Origin: Amycolatopsis sp. NBC_00345
GTDB taxonomy: Bacteria > Actinomycetota > Actinomycetes > Mycobacteriales > Pseudonocardiaceae
Length of the DNA stretch: 64,000 bases
NCBI RefSeq assembly: GCF_036116635.1
Contig: NZ_CP107995.1
Location: 5,952,001-6,016,000, forward strand
Direction: 5' to 3'
Shown in pieces: positions 8,105-17,600 of this stretch (position 1 is its first letter; each line of letters starts with the position of its first letter). Below the pieces are notes generated by a model. The model ran no database searches, had not been told where the DNA came from, and saw nothing but the letters and a program-made list of their open reading frames with translations. The translations under genes and the position numbers were made by a program.

Positions 8105-9066
8105 GACAAGCGCATCGCCAGCGTGCCGACGGCGGCGGTGGTCCCGTTCTGCTCGAACACCACACGCACCACGCGGGCCCCGTCCGCGGCCGCCTCGAGC
8201 TCTTCCGCGGTGATCAGGCAGTCGGCGTCGAACTCCACGTACGACTCGTAATCGAACTCGGCCCGCACGGGCAGCGCGGCCGGGTCGCCGACCTTCAGCA
8301 ACGCCGCCTGCCGGGCGGCCTCGGCCAGCACCATGGCCGGAATGTGGTCCACCACGTGGTCGAACAGCACCGCGTGGTCCGGGTCGAACCGCAGGGCCAG
8401 CACGCCGGGCACCGACGTCTCCCCGACCAGTACGTCCTCCGCCGAGTCCCGGCCGACCAGCGCCGGCTCGACCGGGGACGGCATGCTCGCCTGGAACGGC
8501 GTCGCGGCGAAGTGCTCGCCCCGGACCCGCCGGTAGACGGCCGAAGACACGCAGCGCCAGCGGTCCGACGCGGTGCCGATGTGGCGGCCGTCGCGGAAGC
8601 AGTCGAAGTCGAAGCGCATCCCGGCGACGTTCTTGCCGCGCAGCCGGACGTCGCGCGCGGTGGCCCGCAGGACCACGTCCACCGGCCGGCCCACGGTGGC
8701 CAGCCCCTCCTGACTGACCTCGTAGGCCTTCCAATCGGACAGGAAGCTGTGCCCCATCGGGACGCCGTAGCCGCGGTGCGCGATCAGCAGACCGGCCTGC
8801 CGGACCGTCTCGGCGTACAGCAGCGGGTCGTGCGAAGCCGGTGTCAGCGGCCCGAAGAAGCTGTGCCGGCGCGGCCACTGCGCGCCGATCTCGAAGCAGC
8901 CCTCGCCGAGGATGTTCAGATCAGTGACGAAGACCTCCGAGACGGCCGCGCGGTGAACGAGATTGCGCGGGATCGTCTGCTGGAAATCCATCGACCGTCC
9001 CGGCGGGTGTTCGTCACCGGTAGTGGCCAATTGTGTGCGGACAGGATGGGTCAATGTGCCGACCAT
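8101..9066 (-). CDS. afsA: AfsA-like gamma-butyrolactone biosynthesis protein
   Basis: AfsA-family enzymes join a beta-keto acyl chain to dihydroxyacetone phosphate, the first step in making A-factor-type signals. The protein has the expected two hotdog repeats. The first has IPRNLVHRAAVSEVF followed by LLYAETVRQAGLLIAHRGYG. The second has FDHVVDHIPAMVLAEAARQA. I chose the ATG at 9066 because GGGAGGA lies 5 nt upstream; this gives 321 residues, normal for the family. The longer frame to 9144 would start inside the putative receptor operator at 9141-9164. The gene is divergent from an ArpA-like receptor gene and is followed, with a 4-nt overlap, by the SDR gene. Expression is probably repressed by a GBL receptor bound at that operator. 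Confidence 0.92.
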   Translation of the reverse strand: MVGTLTHPVRTQLATTGDEHPPGRSMDFQQTIPRNLVHRAAVSEVFVTDLNILGEGCFEIGAQWPRRHSFFGPLTPASHDPLLYAETVRQAGLLIAHRGYGVPMGHSFLSDWKAYEVSQEGLATVGRPVDVVLRATARDVRLRGKNVAGMRFDFDCFRDGRHIGTASDRWRCVSSAVYRRVRGEHFAATPFQASMPSPVEPALVGRDSAEDVLVGETSVPGVLALRFDPDHAVLFDHVVDHIPAMVLAEAARQAALLKVGDPAALPVRAEFDYESYVEFDADCLITAEELEAAADGARVVRVVFEQNGTTAAVGTLAMRLS

Positions 9067-9140
9067 GTCGGTCCTCCCAGAAAGGCTTTCCCCAGTTTCC
9101 CCAGTACCTCTCAATTTGTAGCCGAATCGGACGCGCAAAA

Positions 9141-9164
9141 CCATACCTACCTACCGGTTTTTTT
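9141..9164. promoter_or_regulatory. Candidate ARE (GBL-receptor operator) before afsA
   Basis: The sequence CATACCTACCTACCGGTTTT has the form of autoregulatory elements bound by ArpA/ScbR-type receptors (ACATACC-N-ACCGGTTTG-like). It is centred about 85 bp upstream of the afsA start and lies in the intergenic region shared with the divergent receptor gene at 9260. The identification is by resemblance to the family consensus and to the three sites near 10.8-10.9 kb. Confidence 0.7.
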
Positions 9165-9259
9165 CTCTGGCTCTTCCCGCCCGGTCGTCGTAGACTGTTC
9201 ACTTAACGTCGGGGGCGACGCCCCCGGCCCGGATCCCCGAAGCACGGAAGGAGCTGGAC

Positions 9260-9886
9260 GTGGCTCGCCAGGAACGCGCGGAGCAGACTCGCAAGGCCAT
9301 CCTCGAAGCAGCGGCCTCCCGGTTCGACGCGGTCGGCTTCCTCGGCGCGAGCCTGTCGGACATCCTCGCCGAGGCCGGGGTCACCAAGGGCGCGCTGTAC
9401 TTCCACTTCAAGTCCAAAGAGGACCTCGCCGAGGCGCTCATCCAGGAGCAGTTCGGCGTGCTGGACGGCGTGCCGGCCATGGACGACCCGGGCCTGCAGA
9501 CGGTGATCGACTGGTCCCACGACGTCGCGGCAGGGCTGCAGTACGACGTCCGGGTACGGGCGGGCATCCGGCTCGTCATCGAGCAGGGCACGTTCGTCAC
9601 CCCGGCCGGCAACGCCTACAAGCAGTGGATCGACACGCTGCACGGCTGCCTGCTCGCGGCCCGGGCGGCGGGCGACCTCCGCAAGGAGGTCAACCCGTAC
9701 GACCTCGCCCAGTTCGTGGTCGCCTCGTTCACCGGGATCCAGCTCAGCTCGCAGGTGCTGACCGGCCGGGCGGACCTGCTCGAGCGCGTGGACTTCATGT
9801 GGCACACGATCCTCAGCTCCGTGGTGCCCCCGCGGCGGCTGCACAAGTTCCGCACGGCCCAGACGGCGGCGAGCACTCCCGCCTGA
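9260..9886 (+). CDS. ArpA/ScbR-like gamma-butyrolactone receptor (TetR family)
   Basis: A 208-residue TetR-family protein. Its HTH region reads RAEQTRKAILEAAASRFDAV then ASLSDILAEAGVTKGALYFH and FKSKEDLAEALI, which is the signature of GBL receptors such as ArpA, ScbR and BarA. The ligand-binding half contains the conserved aromatic ending VDFMWHTILSSVVPP. The GTG start at 9260 has AAGGAG 7 nt upstream. It is divergent from afsA, the standard genetic arrangement of synthase and receptor. It is expected to repress afsA and other ARE-controlled genes until the lactone binds. The companion receptor gene at 10113-10748 may be the paralogue that answers a different ligand (a pseudo-receptor); the sequence alone does not show which is which. 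Confidence 0.92.
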   Translation: MARQERAEQTRKAILEAAASRFDAVGFLGASLSDILAEAGVTKGALYFHFKSKEDLAEALIQEQFGVLDGVPAMDDPGLQTVIDWSHDVAAGLQYDVRVRAGIRLVIEQGTFVTPAGNAYKQWIDTLHGCLLAARAAGDLRKEVNPYDLAQFVVASFTGIQLSSQVLTGRADLLERVDFMWHTILSSVVPPRRLHKFRTAQTAASTPA

Positions 9887-9936
9887 GCGACCGGAGCCGG
9901 GGTGTGAACCCGCCCGGCCGCTGGGGAGGGCCGCGG

Positions 9937-10141
9937 GCTCAGCTGCGAACGACCAGCGCCATAACCGGCTCAGCCGCGAACCACCAGCAGCACAACCAGC
10001 TCAGCCGCGAACGCCCGGCGGCACGGCCAGCTCAGCCGCGAGCCACCCGCGCCGCAATCGGCTCAGCCGCGAGCCACCAGCTCGGCCGCGAACCACCCGC
10101 GCCACAACCAGCTCAGCCACGAACGCCCGGCGCCACAACGG
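9937..10141. repeat. 31-bp tandem repeat array between the receptor genes
   Basis: Seven units start at 9937, 9968, 9999, 10030, 10061 (truncated to 19 bp), 10080 and 10111, each beginning GCTCAGCCGCGAAC or a close variant. Unit length is exactly 31 bp apart from the short one. There are no spacers, so it is not a CRISPR array. The last unit contributes the stop codon and final residues of the leftward receptor gene. Confidence 0.85.
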
Positions 10142-10748
10142 AAAGCCACGCGGGCGAGGCCGGATCGATCAGCCGCCACAGCTCGGTCAGGGTGCGGGCC
10201 AGGTCGACGTCCGGGCCGATCGTCCCGCTGGCGACCACCGACTCCAGCCCCACGCAGGTGACGACCAGCAGCAGGGCGACGGTGTCCGGCGGCACGTCGC
10301 CGGCCAGCTCGCCCGCCGCGCGCGCGTCGGCCACGTACTGGCGGACCTGGCCGAACCAGGCTCGCGAGAACACCACGTACCGCTCGTCCTTCGAGCCCAT
10401 CTCCCGGGTCAGCCGGAAGCTGGCGCCGACCTTCGGCTCGGTCTCGAGCCAGCCCATCAGCGCGTGGCCGAGCACCGCGAGCCGCCGCAGCGCGGGCAGC
10501 GAAGCCCGCGCCTGGTGTTCGACGTGCTCGTTCAGGACCGCGACGGCGACCTGCTGGACCTCGTCGCAGATCTCGTCCTTCGAGGAGAAGTGGAAGTACA
10601 GGCCGCCCTTGGTGATGCCGGCCTCGCGCGCGATGTCCACCATGCTGGTGGCCGCGTAACCGTCACGGTGCAGCAGCACGGCCGCGGCGTCCAGCAAGAG
10701 GAGCCGGGTCTGCTCCGCGCGCGCCTGCTTGGTCACCGTCGTTCCCAT
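10113..10748 (-). CDS. Second ArpA/ScbR-like GBL receptor or pseudo-receptor (TetR family)
   Basis: This TetR-family protein has the GBL-receptor HTH pattern: KQARAEQTRLLLLDAAAVLL, then TSMVDIAREAGITKGGLYFH and FSSKDEI. The ligand domain carries LGHALMGWLETEPKVGASFR and FSRAWFGQVRQY, typical of ScbR/ScbR2-type proteins. The start is uncertain. An ATG at 10748 has AGGAG directly adjacent, a GTG at 10736 (VTKQARAEQ) sits 12 nt behind it, and the ATG at 10814 lies within the ARE and is unlikely. I use 10748 (211 residues). A promoter with TTGTAA and TAATCT separated by 17 bp overlaps the ARE at 10806-10827, implying autorepression. The last residues, APGVRG and the stop, come from the 31-bp repeat array, so the C-terminus has probably been altered by repeat expansion. 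Confidence 0.88.
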   Translation of the reverse strand: MGTTVTKQARAEQTRLLLLDAAAVLLHRDGYAATSMVDIAREAGITKGGLYFHFSSKDEICDEVQQVAVAVLNEHVEHQARASLPALRRLAVLGHALMGWLETEPKVGASFRLTREMGSKDERYVVFSRAWFGQVRQYVADARAAGELAGDVPPDTVALLLVVTCVGLESVVASGTIGPDVDLARTLTELWRLIDPASPAWLSVVAPGVRG

Positions 10749-10800
10749 CTCCTCGGACCGGCCGGCCCGGGGCACACCCGTGGACGGCTCAGTCCTGCCA

Positions 10801-10829
10801 AGATTACATACCAACCGCCCGGTTTACAA
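10801..10829 (-). promoter_or_regulatory. ARE-overlapped promoter of the second receptor gene
   Basis: On the minus strand, -35 TTGTAA (10829-10824) and -10 TAATCT (10806-10801) are 17 bp apart. The ARE ACATACC...GGTTTAC (10806-10827) occupies the spacer between them. Receptor binding here would block RNA polymerase, giving autoregulation. Confidence 0.7.
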
Positions 10830-10884
10830 GAAGACGGCGGCGAAATACCAGCCGCGACCAGCCTCCGCGCGAGGTGCGGCGAGC

Positions 10885-10912
10885 AAACAGACCGACCTCC
10901 CGGTTTCGTATT
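10885..10912. promoter_or_regulatory. Candidate ARE, distal member of a tandem pair
   Basis: It contains ACCGACCTCCCGGTTT (10891-10906) within an imperfect dyad AAACAGACC...GGTTTCGT. The identical 16-mer recurs 26 bp downstream in the next site. It lies upstream of the SARP gene and close to the receptor promoter on the other side. Confidence 0.72.
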
Positions 10913-10940
10913 GAAAACCGACCTCCCGGTTTGGTACGCT
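10911..10940 (+). promoter_or_regulatory. SARP-gene promoter with an ARE between -35 and -10
   Basis: -35 TTGAAA (10911-10916) and -10 TACGCT (10935-10940) are 18 bp apart. The spacer is filled by ACCGACCTCCCGGTTT (10917-10932), the second ARE of the pair. The SARP start codon follows at 11034. Occupation by a GBL receptor should silence the SARP gene directly. Confidence 0.7.
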
Positions 10941-11033
10941 GCGACGGTGGGACCAGTCACACGGCCGGCGAGTTGGGGGCGCTGGGGGCGCCGCCGGCCA
11001 GGTCCCCGCCTACGCGGACACCGGAGGGCACTC

Positions 11034-11798
11034 ATGATGAACTACGAAATACTCGGGCAGATCAGAGTCAGCGGCCGTCCCGGTGTCAGCGCGCCACGGG
11101 CCCGCAAGATCGAGACGCTGCTGGCGGCTCTGCTGGCCAAGAACAACCAGGTGGTGACCACCGAGCACCTGATCGGCGAGATCTGGGGCGAGAACCCGCC
11201 GGCGCGGGCCAGCGCGGCGCTGTACGTCTACGTCTCGCAGCTGCGGAAGCTGTTGCGCGGCACCGGCGAGGCCGACGAGAGCCCGGTGGTCACGAGCCCT
11301 CGCGGCTACTCGCTGCACGTCGGCATCGACGAGCTGGACGCCGACCGCTTCACCCGCCTGTACCAGGAAGGCCGCGCCCTGCACTGGGACCGCAGCTACG
11401 GCCAGGCGGCCACGGTGCTGCGCCGGGCGGCGGACCTCTGGCGGGGCGAGGCCTTCGGCGGCTTCACCGACTCCCCCGACGTCCAGGCCTACGCCACGCT
11501 GCTCGAAGAGAGCCGGCTGGAGTGCCTGGAGCTGCTGATGGAGACCGAGCTGCTGATCGGGCGGCACCGCGAGGTGGTCGGGCAGCTCTCCGCGCTGGCG
11601 AAGGAGCACACGCTGCGCGAGACCTTCTACGAGTACCTGATGACCGCGCTCCTGCGGTCGAACCGGCGGGCCGAAGCGCTGGAGACGTTCGCCTCCGCCC
11701 GGCAGAACCTGGTGCAGCAGCTGGGCATCGAACCCGGCAGCTCGCTGCGGAAGCTGCACCACAGCATCCTCGTCGGCGAGCTGTCGGACGCGGTTTGA
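11034..11798 (+). CDS. SARP-family pathway activator
   Basis: A 254-residue protein with the two-domain build of small Streptomyces antibiotic regulatory proteins. An OmpR-type winged helix (residues 1-95, with LLAALLAKNNQVVTTEHLIG and VYVSQLRKLL) is followed by a bacterial transcriptional activation domain (about 100-245, with DADRFTRLYQEGRA and FYEYLMTALLRSNRRAEAL). There is no ATPase extension, so it is DnrI/ActII-ORF4-sized. ATG 11034 has GGAGGG 5 nt upstream; a second ATG follows immediately. Tandem AREs and a recognisable promoter lie about 100-150 bp upstream, placing it under GBL control, as with CpkO in the coelimycin system. It probably activates part of the PKS cluster; which promoters it binds is not evident. 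Confidence 0.92.
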   Translation: MMNYEILGQIRVSGRPGVSAPRARKIETLLAALLAKNNQVVTTEHLIGEIWGENPPARASAALYVYVSQLRKLLRGTGEADESPVVTSPRGYSLHVGIDELDADRFTRLYQEGRALHWDRSYGQAATVLRRAADLWRGEAFGGFTDSPDVQAYATLLEESRLECLELLMETELLIGRHREVVGQLSALAKEHTLRETFYEYLMTALLRSNRRAEALETFASARQNLVQQLGIEPGSSLRKLHHSILVGELSDAV

Positions 11799-11815
11799 CA
11801 CAACCGCGATACCCA

Positions 11816-11857
11816 CGGCCCGGCCCCTCCGCCACCAGCGGAGGGCCGGGCCGTTTT
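11816..11857 (+). terminator. Intrinsic terminator of the SARP gene
   Basis: The GC-rich stem CGGCCCGGCCCCTCCGC / GCGGAGGGCCGGGCCG has a 5-nt loop and is followed by TTTT (11854-11857). It begins 18 bp after the SARP stop codon. This is the clearest rho-independent terminator in the window. Confidence 0.85.
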
Positions 11858-11869
11858 CGTTGCGAGGTG

Positions 11870-11920
11870 CCCTGAAGGCCACCATGAGGGCATAGAAGTC
11901 CCTCATGGTGGCCTTCAGGG
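11870..11920. terminator. Long perfect palindrome between convergent genes
   Basis: A perfect 21-bp stem (11870-11890 with 11900-11920; arm CCCTGAAGGCCACCATGAGGG is 21 nt, loop CATAGAAGT). It separates the SARP gene from the convergent methyltransferase-like gene and can terminate transcription from both sides. Its sequence family differs from the other palindromes in the window. Confidence 0.75.
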
Positions 11921-11944
11921 CATCTGCGGGCAAGCAGGCGCGAG

Positions 11945-12535
11945 TCAGCTGCGGAACACCGACACCACGGGGCCGCCGCACTCGATCGGCTCGCCGTACC
12001 AGCCGCCCCAACGGCTGTCGAGCGCCAGGTCGGCCAGCTCCGCCATCAGGTCCAGCTCGGCGGGCCAGACGTACCGCACCGGCACCTTCGCCCCGGTGAG
12101 CAGGACGGTCTGGCGGATGCTGTCGACGCCGGCCACCCACACGTCCGCGACCCAGCGCTCCGGGTCCGGCTGCTGTCCCTGCACCACCAGCGCGCCGCCG
12201 GGCCGCAGCAGCCGGCTCAGGCGCTGGACGAGGCGAAGTTGTTCGCGCTGCACGGAAAACCGGGTGAGAGCGTCGGCGGGCACGTACACGACGTCGTACC
12301 GCAGGCCGGTCGGCAGGCCGTGGTCGAGATCCGCGGTGGTGACCGGGTAGCCCTCCCCGGCCATCGCGTCGGCGACCGAGCCGCCGCCCAGTGCCAGCAC
12401 CCGGCCGCCCTGGCGGGCCACGCGGTCGGCGATCTCGGCCAGGAACGCCACGGCGCCCGCGGGGTCGTCGGCCAGCGGGGCCAGCCACGCGTCGAGCACG
12501 TCGGCCGGCTTCTCGTCGATGCGGGTCGGCATCAC
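11945..12535 (-). CDS. Class I SAM-dependent methyltransferase-like protein
   Basis: A 196-residue protein with a Rossmann methyltransferase outline: motif I region GRVLALGGGSVADAM, an acidic residue at the end of strand 2 (VTTADLDHG), strand 4 YDVVYVPADAL, and post-motif LSRLLRPGGALVVQGQQ. The canonical GxGxG is degenerate (GGGS), so SAM binding is plausible but not certain. The C-terminal part is short and carries no recognisable substrate domain. The gene stands alone, convergent with the SARP gene and with the exporter pair upstream. It may O- or N-methylate the polyketide or a sugar, or have another role. I cannot name a substrate. Confidence 0.65.
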   Translation of the reverse strand: MMPTRIDEKPADVLDAWLAPLADDPAGAVAFLAEIADRVARQGGRVLALGGGSVADAMAGEGYPVTTADLDHGLPTGLRYDVVYVPADALTRFSVQREQLRLVQRLSRLLRPGGALVVQGQQPDPERWVADVWVAGVDSIRQTVLLTGAKVPVRYVWPAELDLMAELADLALDSRWGGWYGEPIECGGPVVSVFRS

Positions 12536-12632
12536 GCCACCTCACTTCACGGAACTGGTCTTCTCTTCACGAAGCCCCTTGGTCACCCAGAGTGCTCCAG
12601 CGACCTAAAGTCGACCTTGTCCGCGAACGGCA

Positions 12633-12663
12633 AAGGGCGGCCCGCGCGTGGCGGGCCGCCCTT
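12633..12663 (-). terminator. Terminator of the DrrAB-type exporter operon
   Basis: The perfect 13-bp stem AAGGGCGGCCCGC / GCGGGCCGCCCTT has a 5-nt loop. On the minus strand it is followed by a short T-run. It lies 20 bp beyond the permease stop codon. Confidence 0.75.
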
Positions 12664-12682
12664 CCGCAGCTATGCCGAGCGG

Positions 12683-13509
12683 TCAGCCGTTGGAACGCTG
12701 GTGGAACTTGCGCACCGATCCGAACGCGGCGAGCGCCGTGATGGCCACCCACCAGGCCAGCGCGAGCCAGCCCGTGGAGCCGAGCGCCGTGCCGTTCATC
12801 AGCGCGCGGACCGCGTCGACCATCACCGTCACCGGCTGGTTGTCGATGATGACGCGGAGCACGCCGGGCATCGACGCCGTCGGCACCAGCGCGCTGGTGG
12901 CGTAGGGGACGAAGACCATGATCGTGCCGAGGCCGCTCGCGCCCTCGACGGTCTTGGCGATCGAGCCCAGCAGCGTGGCGAGCCAGAAGATGCCCGCGGC
13001 GAACAGCACCAGCAGGCCGATCGCGCCGAGCCAGCCGAGCACGCCGCCGCCGGGGCGGAAGCCGATCGCGAGGCCGATCGCGACCATCACCACCAGCGAG
13101 ACCAGGCTGCGGAACACACCGGCGACCACGTGGCCGACCAGCACGGCCGGGCCCGCCATCGGCATGGAGCGGAAGCGTTCCACCAGCCCGTTGGTGAGGT
13201 CGGAGGCGACGCCGACCACGGTGGCGGTGGCGTTGAAGCCGATGCTCACCACGATCAGGCCGGGCACCAGGTAGTCCACGTAGGCGATACCGGGCACGTT
13301 GATGGCGCCGCCGAACATGAAGCGGAACAACAGGAGCAGCACGATCGGCAACGACACCGCCTGCAGCAGCATCTCGGGGTTGCGGGTGATGTGCTTGACG
13401 TTGCGGCCGATCAGCACCCGGCAGTCGGACAGCGCCAGCGCGATCGAGGATCGGGGATCCGGCGTGTCGGGGATCTGCTTCCCCACGGTCTTCGCGGACA
13501 GGGTCTGGG

Positions 13510-13513
<4 letters not shown>
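12683..13513 (-). CDS. ABC-2 type export permease (DrrB-like)
   Basis: A 276-residue membrane protein. After a polar N-terminus it has about six membrane segments (for example LLQAVSLPIVLLLLFRFMFG, YLVPGLIVVSIGFNATATVV and LLVLFAAGIFWLATLLGSIA) and the ABC-2 landmark GLVERFRSMPMAG, typical of DrrB-type exporters. It ends in a basic tail, VRKFHQRSNG. The ATG overlaps the stop codon of the upstream ATPase gene (ATGA), so the two subunits are coupled. DrrAB pairs export and confer self-resistance to polyketides such as daunorubicin, so a self-resistance role for the cluster product is likely. The hairpin at 12633-12663 ends the operon. Confidence 0.92.
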
Positions 13514-14436
<923 letters not shown>

Positions 14437-14572
14437 CGGTGTACCTCTCCTCGTTCGGGTCAAGATCGGTAACGAACTTCTCGCGTCGGGAAACCGGCAA
14501 GGAGCCCGGAAACTGTCCGTACCAGTGGGCCGAACCCGGTGCGGGCCCGGCAATAGTGGCCGGGTTAAGCGG

Positions 14573-14584
14573 TTTTAGGGGTCG
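14573..14584 (+). promoter_or_regulatory. TTAGGGG motif upstream of the DrrA-like gene
   Basis: TTTTAGGGGTCG shares the core TTAGGGG with sites at 35419-35428, 41561-41570, 41643-41657, 59096-59103 and 59168-59180, all intergenic. Here it is on the strand opposite to the gene. It is a candidate regulator site, not a proven one. Confidence 0.4.
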
Positions 14585-14612
14585 ACCGCCTGCGGCTGTC
14601 GTGCCGTTGCGC

Positions 14613-14659
14613 CCCAATGTGGCGTTCGGTGCGTCTGACGCACCGAACGCCACATTGGG
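14613..14659. terminator. Long perfect palindrome after PKS A
   Basis: Perfect 22-bp arms 14613-14634 and 14638-14659 (CCCAATGTGGCG ... CGCCACATTGGG) with a 3-nt loop, 36 bp beyond the PKS A stop. It probably terminates the C-B-A operon. It is a third palindrome family, unrelated to the CTCGTGAGTG and CCCTGAAGG families. Confidence 0.75.
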
Positions 14660-14694
14660 TGCGTTCAACGCAACCAAGGCGGGGGCGGAGCAGG

Positions 14695-17600
14695 CTAATC
14701 GTCGTCGCCACCGCCGATCGCCATGCTGATCAGGGCGTCGGCGTCGAGATCGTCGATCGTGGCCGCCTCCACGGCCTCCGGTTCCGGGCCGGTGTCTTCC
14801 GGCAGACGGACGCCGGCCAGCTCCAGCAGGCCGTCCAGGAGCCCGGCGGAACGCAGCTGCTCCAGCGAGAGCCCCGCCAGTGCGTCGCGAACTCCTTGCT
14901 CGGTAACGGTTCCAGTCGTCTCGGCGACCGGCTCCGGGGCCAGCTCGCCGACCAGGTGCCCGGCCAGGATCCGCGGGGTCGGGTAGTCGAAGATCAGGCT
15001 GACGGGAAGTTTCAGCCCGGTGACGAGGCTGAGCTTGTTCCGGAACCCGGTCGCCGACAGGGAGTCGAACCCGACCTCGTTGAACGAGCGGTCCGGCTCC
15101 ACCGCCTCCGGCCCGGCGTGGCCGAGCAGCGCGGCGGCATGCGTCCGCACCAGGGTGAGCACGGTCGGGACGCGCTTGTTCACCGGCAGCCCGCCCAGCT
15201 TCTGCGCGAGCGACTCGGTTTCCTCCGCCGCGTCCTGGGCCGCGCGACGGCCCGGGGTGCCCGCCAGGCCGCGCAGCACGGCCGGGAGGTCGTCGTCGCC
15301 CGTGCCCGCCAGTACCCGGGTGTCGAGCGCGATCGGCACCAGGAGTGCCTCGGCCGAGCCCGTCGCCGAGTCCAGCAGCCGCAGGCCGTCCTCAGTGGAC
15401 AGTGCGGTGATGCCGGTCTCGTTGATCCGGTGCGTGTCGGTGTCCTCCAGCGCCTTGCCCATACCGTCGGCCCACAGGCCCCACGCGAGTGACGTGCCTG
15501 CCAGCCCCTCGGCCCGGCGGCGGGCCGCCAGCGCGTCGAGGAAGGCGTTCGCCGCGGCGTAACTGCCCTGGCCCGGCGCGCCGAGCACCCCGGCGGCCGA
15601 GGAGAACAGCACAAACGCCGTGAGGTCCGCTTCACGGGTCAGCTCGTGCAGGGTGAGCGCCGCGTCGGCCTTGGGCCGGAGCACGGTGTCCAGCCGATCG
15701 GGGGTCAGCGACGTCAGCACGCCGTCGTCGAGCACACCGGCGGCGTGCACCACACCGCGCAGCGGCGCGTCCGGGGAAACCTGCGCCAGCAGAGTCGCTG
15801 CCGCTTCCCGGTCGGCCACATCGCAGGCGGCCAGCGTGACTTCGGCGCCGAGCCCGATCAGCTCGTCCCGCAGCTCCGCCGCCCCCGGGGCGTCGGCCCC
15901 GCGCCGGCTGGCGAGCAGCAGGTGCCGCACGCCGTGCTCGGTGACCAGGTGCCGGGCGACGGCGCCGCCCAGTGCCCCGGTGGCGCCGGTGACGAGCACC
16001 GTGCCCTCGGCGTCCCAGACCGGGGCCCCCGCCGCGTCGGCCGCCCGTGCCAGGCGCGGCACCAGCACCGTGCCGGAGCGCAGGGCCACCTGCGGCTCGT
16101 CCGACGCCGACACCGCGGCCAGCGTGCGGCCGGTCGGGGTGCCCGCGCCGAGGTCGACGAGCGCGATGCGGCCCGGGTGCTCGGCCTGCGCCGAGCGCAC
16201 CAAACCGGCCACCGCGGCACCGACCGGGTCGGGGTTCTCCTCCGCCTCCGTGGCCACCGCACCGCGGGTCACGACGAGCAGCGAGCCTTCGGGCCGGGCC
16301 AGGAATTCCTGCAGCAGAACCAGAACCCGGTGCAGCTCGGTGTGCACGTCGTCACCGCCCGCAGGCAGCACGAGCAGGCCACTGGCCCCGGCGAAGTCGG
16401 CCGAAGCCTTCGCGCCCAGCGCGCCGGTGAGGCCGAACGGGTCGGCACCCACCACGGTCCAGTCGGTGACCTCCGCGACGGCGTCGAGGTCGGTCTGCTC
16501 CCAGGCGACCCGGAACAGCTGGTCTCCGCCGCCCGTCACGACCGGCTGCGGCACCGCGGACATCGGCCGCAGCAGCAGCGAGCCCACCGAAGCGACCGGC
16601 GCGCCGGCCCCGTCCGCGATGTCCAGCGCCACCGCGCCGGTGCCGACCGGCCGGACGTGCACCCGCAGGGTCGTCGCCCCCACCGCGTGCAGCCGGACGC
16701 CCTCCCAGGCGAACGGCAGCGCCGGCTCGTCCCCGGCCGCACCGGAGACGCCGATCGTGTGCAGCGCCGCGTCGAGCACCGCCGGGTGGATACCGTAACG
16801 GTCCACATCGGACACCGAGGCCGGGAGCTGGATCTCGGCGAAGGCCTCACCGTCGCGCTTCCAGGCGGCGGCAAGACCGCGGAACGCGGGCCCGTACGCC
16901 AGGCCGTCGGCGGCCAGCTCCTCGTACGTGCCTTCGAGCCGCACCTGCTCGGCACCCGCGGGCGGCCAGGCGGCGAGGTCGAACTTCTCCGCCTTGCCCG
17001 CCTTCGCCAGCCGTCCGGTGGCGTGCCGCGTCCACGGAACGCCGTCGGCCGCGCCCTCCGGCCGCGAGTGCACGCTGAACGTCCGGTCGCCGTCCGCCGT
17101 GGCCGCGCCGACCGCGAACTGCACCCGCACGCCGGAGCGCTCGGGCAGGACCAGCGGGTACTCCAGGGTCAGCTCCTCCAGGCGCGGGCAGCCGGCCTCG
17201 TCACCGGCGCGGATCGCCATCTCGACGAACCCGGTGCCGGGGAACAGGATCGAGCCGCCGACGACGTGGTCGGCCAGCCACGGGTGCGTGCCGACCGACA
17301 GCCGCCCGGTGAACAGCAGCCCGTCGGCGTCGGCCAGGTCCAGGACCGAGCCCAGCAGCGGGTGGTCCTCCTGGCCGGGCGCGGTCGCGGTGCTCTCCAG
17401 CCAGTAGCGGCTGCGCTGGAACGGGTAGGTCGGCAGCCCGACCGGACGGGCGCCGGTCGGCTCGTACACCGCGGCCCAGTCGACGTTGACGCCGCTGACG
17501 TGCAGCTGCGCGACGCCGGTCAGCGCGGCCACCGCCTCGTCCTGCTCCTTGTGCAGCAACGAAGCGAGCACCAGTCCTTCGGGACGCTCGTCGAGGCAGC

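Noticed and set aside
9937..10141. CRISPR array
   Set aside because: The units are directly adjacent with no unique spacers, and no cas genes are present, so it is a minisatellite.
8344..10659. Plus-strand 771-codon frame from afsA to the second receptor gene
   Set aside because: It is antisense to afsA, overlaps the well-supported receptor gene in another frame and crosses a tandem repeat array.
10464..11033. N-terminal extension of the SARP gene to 10464
   Set aside because: The extension is antisense to the receptor gene and crosses the AREs and promoter; GGAGGG before ATG 11034 and the family length fit the shorter form.
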